In this document: piece after piece, positions 56,057 to 64,000 of the stretch
Layout: every line of letters starts with the position of its first letter
How positions within the stretch are numbered: position 1 is the stretch's first letter
Assembly (NCBI RefSeq): GCF_000002985.6
Contig: NC_003282.8
Span: forward strand, 10,354,001 to 10,418,000
Source of the DNA: Caenorhabditis elegans
Taxonomy: Eukaryota > Nematoda > Chromadorea > Rhabditida > Rhabditidae
Direction: 5' to 3'
Length of the DNA stretch: 64,000 bases
Notes under the pieces: model-generated
Databases searched by the model: none
What the model was told of the DNA's origin: nothing
What the model saw: only the letters and a program-made list of their open reading frames with translations
Position numbers and translations under genes: made by a program

Positions 56057-59000
56057 TCACCGGGCCATTTTTGATTCAACCGTTTTTTGCTTCAGATTCT
56101 TGAAATGTTCGTCGATTTTCTTCTTTTCTACCCGCGCGAAAGACGAAAAACACCCGTTTTGTTGAATTGCAAGATCTAATAATTTCACAAAAGTCCCTTC
56201 AGCTTCTTGTTCAGTGAATCCAATATATATCACGATTTCAGGAGCTGCTTCGATGATTTTTACTCCCAATTTATATTCCGCAGTTTGTTCAAAATATTGC
56301 CTGTAAGAATTTAATAAATAATAAAATTAGAAACAATTTATTTGAAACTAACTTATTCTTCATAATATCCATAAAATAATGTTCGACAGTTGGCCAAAAT
56401 TCTCTCAACACCTTGCTCTGCACAAAACTTCCCGATTGCTCACTCATATTTTCAATACATTGAATTATCACTATCAGTGTCAACGGATTCTTGTCTTTTG
56501 TGATTTCCATAACACCATGCCAATTCTGATGAATCATGGGAAGAAGCATATCGTCATAACATTTCAAAAAATCTAATCCATCCAATAAAATGTCTAACGC
56601 TTTCAATTGAATGAACAAAAGTTCACTAGTTAACATATGTTTTGTTCGAAGAAGGATCTTTTCGACGAGAATGTGCTGAGGCGTTGGACTACTTTTCTCA
56701 TCTTCCGATTCTTTGGGTGGTTCAACAGGTTTTTGATTTGGGTATTTGCAAAGAAGTGCTGACATAAAAGTTTGAATAGTAGCGAGTATGCCGTATAGGT
56801 ATCTTTGTTGATTGTTATCCAATGCATAAAGCATTTTCTCCACAATCACTTTGAGCACATCAAAATGATTTCCGATTCCAGCAATTTTTAGAAAAGAAAT
56901 TAGAAGGACTGGAGCTAAATGATAGTTATCCGACGACATACAAGCAAGTGAAACTTGATTCAATATATGACTACTGTAGATTCCAACGAGATTCTTCACA
57001 TCTTTGATTCGACTGTCTTGTTTGGCAAGTGTTTTAAGTGAAAAATCAGCAGATTCTCTAACGACCCAGTCAAGAGAATTTGTTTGATTGATGATTGTGC
57101 ACAGACAATTGACGGATACCTGAAACCAAACTTTATTTAAAAAAAAATGGCATTAAATTGAGATTGGGTCATTTTTTATTTTGAAAAGCAATTATCGAAC
57201 GTCTGGATGCAAAATTGTTCACATTTTTTTTCGATTAATTTATCTTAAAATATCAACGTCAGAATCTGTGATTACATGTGAGATTTGTCGAAAATTTCAC
57301 AATGGAATTTCACCGGTTACAGTAACCCGTATTGGTTACGGTAGGCGAAAAAACTAGCGTATCTGGAGTTTTGTGTTAAATTATAGAAAATACCATGCAA
57401 TTGAAAGAAAAAATTATAAAAATTACCAAAACTTGAAAAACATTTTTTTTTCCAATTTTATAGATTTAAAAATTTTTTTTCATGATTTACCAAAATGATT
57501 TCGCGAATATTTTAGAAACACAAAAGCAGCTAGTAGTAGGAAAATTTTTTAGATATTGACTAAATATACTTGATTCTTTAAAAAATTCCACCTACATTAG
57601 ATCGATTAGCAATTTCTCCAATAAATTTCATGCACAATGTGACATTGACCAGACTAAGACTCTCGATACACGTACTCCAATCCAGTTCAGTACCGTGAGT
57701 GAGAGGTTTTGAATCATCTTTCAATTTGATCACACATGATTTATTTGTTTCTGAAGTCAAATATTCTGCAATCATCAGAATTACTGGATCGTCCTTCGCA
57801 GTTGTTTCCAGATCAACAGCTGATAGCATATATGCAAGAATAATGTGATAAGATGAACGCTTTTTAAGTGGTTCAACTTGCATTAGATTATGCACCATGT
57901 CGATTACCTAAAATACAATTTTTATAATTAGGTTTAGAAAACAACAAACATTTCTGCATTTCAATACATCATTTTTCGGCGTCCCTATAATAATTCTTAC
58001 TAACCTCCAGTTTCCCGAATTCCACCAACGTGTCACAAACCAATTTGACATTTTCGTGGCTTAACTGGTACTGTAGTTTAAACTTCAGTAGGAACTTCTC
58101 AATTGTATCCACAGTTGTATCACTTGTGATCATCAATCTCCTTTTTTCAATTACAATTGTGTCAGCCAGACTTCTTAGTAACAGCTCGATTGTCTCCGAT
58201 CCTGTTGTGCACATAAGAGTGATACTTTCTCCAAGAGCTCGCAAACTTGCACATAGTGCTTTGAAATGTTGATCACTTTTGCCTCCATTTCGTGAAAGAA
58301 CAGGGAGTGTGGTAGTATATTGAGAAAGTTGTTTCATGAAGAATAATCGAATGGTTTCTCGATCATTTACAAGAGAAATACACTTTTCTGCCAGTTCTTG
58401 GAAGCTGAAATTTGAACTTTTTTCTCGAAATTTGATACAATTCACTCACTATGGATAATCATCATATCGTAAATAAAAGTATTGATTCATGAGAAGATTA
58501 TAATTTCTTTTTCCAAAAAGCTGTCCGCATTCCGTTTGAATTTTTATTATCATCTGGCACATGGCTTTTTTAACGTCGAATACTCGATGATTAAAACCGA
58601 AACTGAGTAAATTTCTCATGTATTCGAAAATGATATCACTTCCATTTTGTCTCCATTCAACAGTTTGATTATCAAACATTTTATGCATTTCCGGATGATA
58701 TTGCTCCAGATTAATTTTTGATATGTCGAATTTCTCGGCATTATCACTGAATACTAATACAACTGCATCGGTGAACAACTGAAAATATTCTTATACGATG
58801 CTTTGGCAATTTACAAAAAAACTCACATTTATGGAATTCTCCATCAACTCTGCATTAACTTGAACTCCTTTCATGGTTTTCATGAGATTCCCCAAAAAAC
58901 CTGAAATTATCAACGAAATCGTGGGTGCTTTTGATGGAGGACATTGTCGAATGAGCCGGGATACAACTTCTAGAGCCAATTTTCGAAGTTCTACGTCACA

Positions 59001-59928
59001 AGTTGAATTTGTGATAATTTCCATTGTTTTGTTAATGAGACGTCCTAACGTGAGAATTGAATGATAACTGAAGAAATCTGAAAGAACAAATATTAAGACG
59101 ATTTTCAAATTTTAAAAGTTGCCTTCATTCACGTGGGGCGATGATTTAAGAACATCGAAAATTTTGAGAAGAAAGTTCAAAACTTTCGTGGCACCAGGTG
59201 AGTCTCTAGGAATTGCATCCATATACATGTGGAACAATGGCTGCACATTTGACCAACGAAATCCTGGAAGCTGAAAAAAAATTACAGTTTTAAATTATGT
59301 TCAAATCTTCACAAAACCTCATCAAAGGTGGATATCATTTCAAGCCCTTGGTTGAACATTCGAATCAGTGAAATCTTCTCGGGAGTTGTCATTTTTGGAA
59401 GAATAGCTTTCGATGAAACGATGATCGCAGCTCCGGCAGTTTGTTGCTGCGTCCGAGAGAATTTCATCTCTTCCACTGAAAAATAATTTGTTTTTCGATT
59501 ATAAATTTCGGAATTCGAAATATAACCCAGAAGCGAAATTTTGCGATTTTAGCGTCAAATTACGGGTCTCGACACGATCATATTATTGTTATATACACAT
59601 ATATATCCGAAAAGTTGTGCGATTTCAAAGATTACTGTAAATCTTCGCAGCAATGAGAGTTTGGAATTACAGGACTTTTTTTGCATTTGACAAAATTTTT
59701 CGTGTCAGGACCTTGTATTTATAAAATGTTTGGTGCTTATTTAAATATTCTCTCTATAGAAAAATCACCGACAAAAATTGCCTACATACTCTGTAGAACA
59801 AGCACAATCTCGTCCACGATTTTATCTGTAATTCTCGTTCCATCTCTTTTTGACTGTATTATGAGTGATATACTGTTGGTGGCAGTTTGAAAAAGCCGTC
59901 CATCTTCTTCTCGACTCATTATTTCCAT
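56057..59928 (-). CDS. TTI1 (TELO2-interacting protein 1) homologue, HEAT-repeat protein (915 aa)
   Basis: TTI1 is part of the TTT complex (TELO2-TTI1-TTI2) that, with Hsp90 and R2TP, stabilises PI3K-like kinases such as mTOR, ATM and SMG-1. Nine exons join in frame: 59790-59928, 59318-59475, 59123-59270, 58827-59077, 58450-58778, 58005-58404, 57596-57907, 56353-57119 and 56057-56300. The protein is all-helical with HEAT-like repeats. The most family-like part is C-terminal: DWVVRESADFSLKTLA, then QLKALDILLDGLDFLKCYDDMLLPMIHQNW and FVQSKVLREFWPTVEHY. It is shorter than human TTI1 (about 1089). The intron after 59123 has a GC donor: the exon ends GAAG and the intron begins GCAACT. The ATG directly follows a TTTCAG acceptor (59929-59934). 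I recall this as R10H10.7. Confidence 0.82.
59525..59720. repeat. Dispersed inverted-repeat element, copy 5 (shortened, TTI1 intron 1)
   Basis: It begins ACCCAGAAGCGAAATTTTGC, close to the left end of the 55.5-kb copy, then GGGTCTCGACACGATC. The right part has GAGAGTTTGGAATTACAG and TTTCGTGTCAGGACC. The centre and far right end are reduced. Confidence 0.6.
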
Positions 59929-60714
59929 CTGAAAAGTTAAAGATTCCAAAAGTTTTATGTCGATGACAATTTTGGAAATACGCCATAAATTAATTGAAGA
60001 TTTAACAATTAGTTTCTGAAAGAATTCTATTTAACATTCAAAACGAAAGTTTATTAAAAAGAAAAACAGGGAGAAAAACGGACAGATTTTGTGGAAACGT
60101 ATAAAAACTGATTTTAAAAATGGTCAAATTGAATCAAGACATAGATCAAGAGGGACCCGTTCTTGAATTATTGATGAACTGCGTGAGCGGATGATCGAGT
60201 GTTGAAATGAATTGATAAAGAGAAAGAAATGCGAATTTAAAGTAGCTAATAGTCGTATCATTTCCTTTTGAAACAACTATTACATATTCAAAACAAAAAT
60301 TCAGTGAATCCGAAAGGGCGCACTTGCTTCAAACTTTTTTCAATTCAATACAACACATGAAGGAAGTGAGATCGACGGATACAAAGGGCACGGGGTGTGT
60401 TAAATTGGAAGGATGCGGTTGGGTGAGGGTGCTTGGTGATAATTGGAATAAGTTACCTGAGAATGTACTTTACAATTTAACCTGTAGCATTTGAGTGTGA
60501 TAGGTTTGAACACATGGGATTATTACAAGTCATGAAAAATATTTTTCCGACCATCGAATAACCATATCAACGACAAAAACAGACAGTCATCTTTGAGAAG
60601 AGAAAGGAAATGAAAAAAGGCTGAAAGACTTAGTAAATGAGAAAAGAGGAGTGAGATGTGTAGGAAAAAGTAACAGGCATATATATAATAATATAGCGAA
60701 AACATCGCAATCAT
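59929..60714. other. Spacer between the SH2D4-like gene and the TTI1 homologue
   Basis: There is no coding signal. It has a purine-rich, less AT-rich part at 60350-60440 (GTGAGATCGACGGATACA, GGCACGGGGTGTG, GGTTGGGTGAGGGTGC). On the minus strand this reads as pyrimidine-rich promoter-like text about 430-500 bp upstream of the TTI1 ATG. Confidence 0.4.
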
Positions 60715-63700
60715 CTAAAATCTTCCAACGGGACCATTCAAAATCGTCGTTGGAATGGTTCGAACGATGCTACGAGATGAATAAGAATTTCCTCCATATA
60801 AATTAACTGGTTGAATGGTTACATTAATCAACTCATTGTAATCGGCTGGTTGTCTTGGCTGTCCAACAGCCCACTTCAGTATTTCAGCGCCTTTAGCTGT
60901 TATGGGTGCAGTCTGAAATAATTTAAAATTTATTTGAACATTTCTCTGCTTTTCATAGAATTTTTGATAGATTTTAATGTATGAATAGTTTTGTAAAAAA
61001 TATTACATTACTAAACCATTCAAATTTTCTTTCAGAATTCAACAAACAGTTGATGTTTTGTAGTTTTACAACAAAATGGCAGGATTTTTCAAAGTTGCTA
61101 TTTTTCATCTGAAAATTAAGTGAAATACGAAGGTTTTGCGTCCAAATTGAAAAAAGTCGAAGTGCGACACGGAAAACTGGGCGGAGTTTTGAGTCTAAAG
61201 CGCGGCAATTCAAATGAGGAGATTATCCAAAATTGAAAATTCGGCAAAATTTTTTCTCTAACTCAACAAGTTTTTTAGTTTTTCCGTAGTAGTATATCGG
61301 CCTTTTATAATTATTTTGAAGTAAAATCCTCATCGACACTAACTACACCAACTTTAAAAAACCGAGAAAGTTTCAAAAAAAAGTTACCTCATGATAAGCG
61401 ACCAAATCAAAAAGCTCATCATGAACGACTTGATTGGTTCCCAAAAACTGATATCCTTCCTTAATCTTCTCAACCAGAAAATGTTTGAATGAACCATCAC
61501 GTGAAGCATAAGATACTGTATATCCCCATATTCGCTCAGATACTCTGACCAAAAATGATCCAGTAGGTTTATGCGTCAAAAGAACTTCAGATTGATCTCT
61601 TGAAATGATACCATGGAACCATGGAGCTGGAGCTCTCGTTTTCGGATCCAGTCCAGTGCCTCTTGGAAGTTCTTCTCGTTGGAACCAATCAATGATAGCT
61701 GCACGGGACTTTGGCTTTGGTGGACGTGGCAAATTTTTGCTGTAATTTTTTAATATAAAAATTATATGGATGAATGAAAACATACATAGCTTCTCTCAAG
61801 CTTCCTGCCTTGTGATCTTTCAGTGCTGGTAAGATACTTTCACTGGTTCGTATCATTTGTTGATGCTTCTCTCTCGCTTTTTGAGCCAACTCTCTTTTAG
61901 CATTTTCAGCTTCACGAGCTTTACGTTCTTGTTCTTCCCAATCAGGATTCTGACGATCTTCCATAATTTCAGCTTCTCGCTGAAGTCTTTCACGTTCCTC
62001 CACAAGACTTTGAAAGATCTCAGACTCGCGTTTCTGAACTTCTTCAACTTGTTGCCCATCATCCAAACGAGGAGCTCGCATTCGAACACCTGAAATTATT
62101 TGAGAAATTAGTATTTCAGGAATTTTTCGGCGGTATCCTTTATCAATCCGTTTGATTTTTCCGTGTTTTTAACAAAAAATTAATTTTTGGGTTTTTGTTA
62201 AAAAAAAAGAGCTAAAATATTTCTAGTTTTTTTTAAACCCGGTAACAGATAAAATTGAAAATTTTAAAGTTATTAAAATTGGATTTTCTTTGAAAAAATG
62301 AAACTCACAATTGTAAATAGCTAGCAGTCTGTTCAAAATATTTTTCAAGATACATTTTCGAGTTTAAAAAATTTTCGCTTTTGTTTTATCTCTTTTTGCT
62401 TTCGAAAAACACATATTTTTCGTTCTTTGTTTTAAAGTTTATACTTTCGAAAAGTTTTTTTTTGTACTTAGCTCACCATTAGTGTTATGCAAGTTTTCAG
62501 CTCTCGAATTCCAGGAATGAGGAGTGAATCCATTAGTTGTTGTTGGCTGTTGACCCTGATCATATGTAGTCGTTTGTGGGGTAGAAGACGAAAATGTGGC
62601 AAAATAACCGGGTTTTGGGAGCAGCGGCGGTTTTTCACCCCGAACAAGTTGTGCTTTTTGTGGTTGTGGCGTCGAATAACTCGATACAGTTGTTGTTGTG
62701 ATTATTTGTGGTGGTGGTTGCTGTGGAGCTAGAACTGGTCTTAAAGATGGTGGTGGTTGGAATAGAAGAAGTGGTGATGAATTGTCAGTGTGATACAAAT
62801 TATCATAATTTTCATGAGAATTCTGTGATGATGATGATTGTATTGAACCAATAACATTTAATCTTCCCAATTGAGCCATTAGAGCATCTTCATCTGAATC
62901 TGAGGCACCAGCACGAAGTTCTCGCATTGCCAACGCGTGTGCTTTCTCTCTGTTCTCTTCTTCAAGAATCTCATCAATAGTTTTATCCTGGAAATTTTAT
63001 AAAATATAATTTAAATTTAAAACAATTCAAATGTAGTTGAAAAATTTAGTTTCTAATCGAAAATTTTGATTGATTCTTTCTAACGTAAATGGAGAATAGA
63101 ATTTATGTGATTTCTTGACGCAAAATGGGCGAATTTTATAATAAGACTTCTAAAAAGTTGAGAAAAATTTTTATGACTGGGTCGAAATTTCGAAAAATGG
63201 CAAATTTTGCTAAAATCTGCAGTTTCGACAACTTTTGCATGTCGCAGCAACTGGAATAATTTTTTTTTAAAAATTAATTATCATTTCAATAAAAACCGGT
63301 CCACTGCTGTGACTAGGAAAGTTTAGCGAAATTTATTTCAAATTTTAGCAAAATTAATTTTTCCGAAATTTTGACCAAACATTTTTGGAAATTTTTTTCG
63401 ATTTTTTGTTTTCCGATATTTAATCTCGCTTTTTTCAACAAAAAAGCCTAAAATTCTAGGATTTTTTCTACTTCTCAGAAAAAATTTATATTTTTCTTTT
63501 GCTTAAAAATTGAATTTTTTGATTTATTTTCTGCCCTTTTTTTAAATAGATTTTTCGATTTTCCAGAAAATCAAAAAATTTTAGCATTTTTAAAAAACTC
63601 ACTTTTTCATGATCTCCCATGACCCATACCCATACTTCACCATCAACACCAGTCAACCAACGTAATCCTTTTTTCTTCTGCTTACGATTCATCGGTCCTG

Positions 63701-63851
63701 TCTTCTCAAAATCGGCTTCAGCTGCCTCCCATTTTCTGACTTGTTCACTTCTCATTTGACAAAATAACAATTGCTTCTGATCGTCGTCAAGAGCAGCCAA
63801 TAGCTCTTCGTCTACATGTCCCGTAGTCAGAATTTCACTGAGTATACTCAT
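60715..63851 (-). CDS. SH2D4A/B-like SH2-domain adaptor (537 aa)
   Basis: Cytoplasmic adaptor with one phosphotyrosine-binding SH2 domain. Five exons join in frame: 63603-63851, 62477-62987, 61786-62089, 61388-61739 and 60715-60912. The N-terminus has the SH2D4 signature: a 'DEELLAALDDDQKQLLFCQM' helix, R-S-E-Q-V-R-K-W, and EVWVWVMGDHE at about residues 70-80. A Pro/Gln/Thr-rich linker follows, then a charged coiled coil (about 255-345, many E, R, K, with REKHQQMIR). The SH2 domain runs from about 393 to 472: WFHGIISRDQSE, GSFLVRVSERIWGYTVSY with the phosphotyrosine-binding Arg in FLVRVSE, and FKHFLVEKI. The last exon adds AEILKWAVGQPRQP and a Ser/Thr-rich tail. A TTGCAG acceptor at 63882-63887 lies 30 bases upstream of the ATG; the 5' end may continue past the window. 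Orthology to SH2D4 rests on the N-terminal blocks as well as the SH2 domain. Confidence 0.88.
63120..63400. repeat. Degenerate repeat in SH2D4-like intron 1, related to the sir-2.1 intron foldback
   Basis: It shares AAGACTTCTAAAAAGTT, AATTTCGAAAAATGGC and CAAATTTTGCTAAAAT with the foldback at 11093-11279, in the same order. The opposite arm here is poorly preserved. Confidence 0.45.
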
Positions 63852-64000
63852 GACTTGTATGTGAAATAGACTGGATTTCACCTGCAAACATGGAATATTA
63901 TATCAATGTTAGCATAAAAGCGTTGGATTTTTAATATAGAAAATTTCAGAGTAAAAGAAAATGAAAGTAAATCAGGAAAACTTTCTGCGGGAAACAAGAG

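Overview
The window is nuclear DNA of a Caenorhabditis nematode, almost certainly C. elegans. It is AT-rich, has many short introns with TTTCAG acceptors and trans-splice-like acceptors next to start codons, and encodes proteins I recognise: SIR-2.1 (the assembled model is exactly 607 codons), IARS-1 (1141), SPE-26 (570), GPA-7 (352) and LPD-8. From memory this is the R11A8/R10H10 cosmid region of chromosome IV. That placement is recollection, not a search. All gene models were spliced by eye, and every complete one closes in frame with a total length divisible by three.

Layout, left to right. 1-1061 (+): 3' part of an SLC25A44-like mitochondrial carrier. 1123-3162 (-): an unrecognised protein with NPF motifs. 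4146-6140 (+): a GPKOW-type G-patch/KOW splicing protein. 6800-9316 (+): a UDP-glycosyltransferase. 9486-12188 (-): sir-2.1. 12512-13790 (-): pges-2-like prostaglandin E synthase 2, upstream of sir-2.1 on the same strand and possibly co-transcribed with it. 14615-18479 (+): iars-1. 18666-19785 (-): a protein with two PDZ-like segments. 20946-32742 (+): the very large MASK/ANKHD1 homologue (about 2620 residues), with an internal promoter-like GC-rich intron. 33417-34253 (+): lpd-8 (NFU1). 34520-39236 (+): a secreted CUB/VWA protein whose 3-kb intron holds spe-26 on the other strand (35623-37910). 40663-40954 (-): an 80-residue single-membrane-span protein made of two short exons. About 41-50 kb: a 9-kb stretch without a convincing gene, upstream of gpa-7. 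50019-54266 (+): gpa-7. 54842-55477 (-): riboflavin kinase. 56057-59928 (-): a TTI1 homologue. 60715-63851 (-): an SH2D4-like SH2 protein.

The genes are mostly housekeeping: tRNA charging, Fe-S assembly, FMN synthesis, PIKK assembly via the TTT complex, splicing and deacetylation. Two are more specialised: spe-26 (spermatogenesis) and gpa-7 (neuronal/muscle G-protein signalling). Repeats sit in introns and intergenic gaps: at least five copies of one inverted-repeat family, a 202-bp element with perfect 13-bp terminal inverted repeats, two long foldbacks and a 0.5-kb higher-order tandem array. I saw no tRNA, rRNA, CRISPR array or viral gene. Nothing looks like a wholly new system. The most interesting items are the nested spe-26 locus, the internal MASK promoter candidate, the overlooked small membrane-protein gene, a GC-AG intron and the repeat families.
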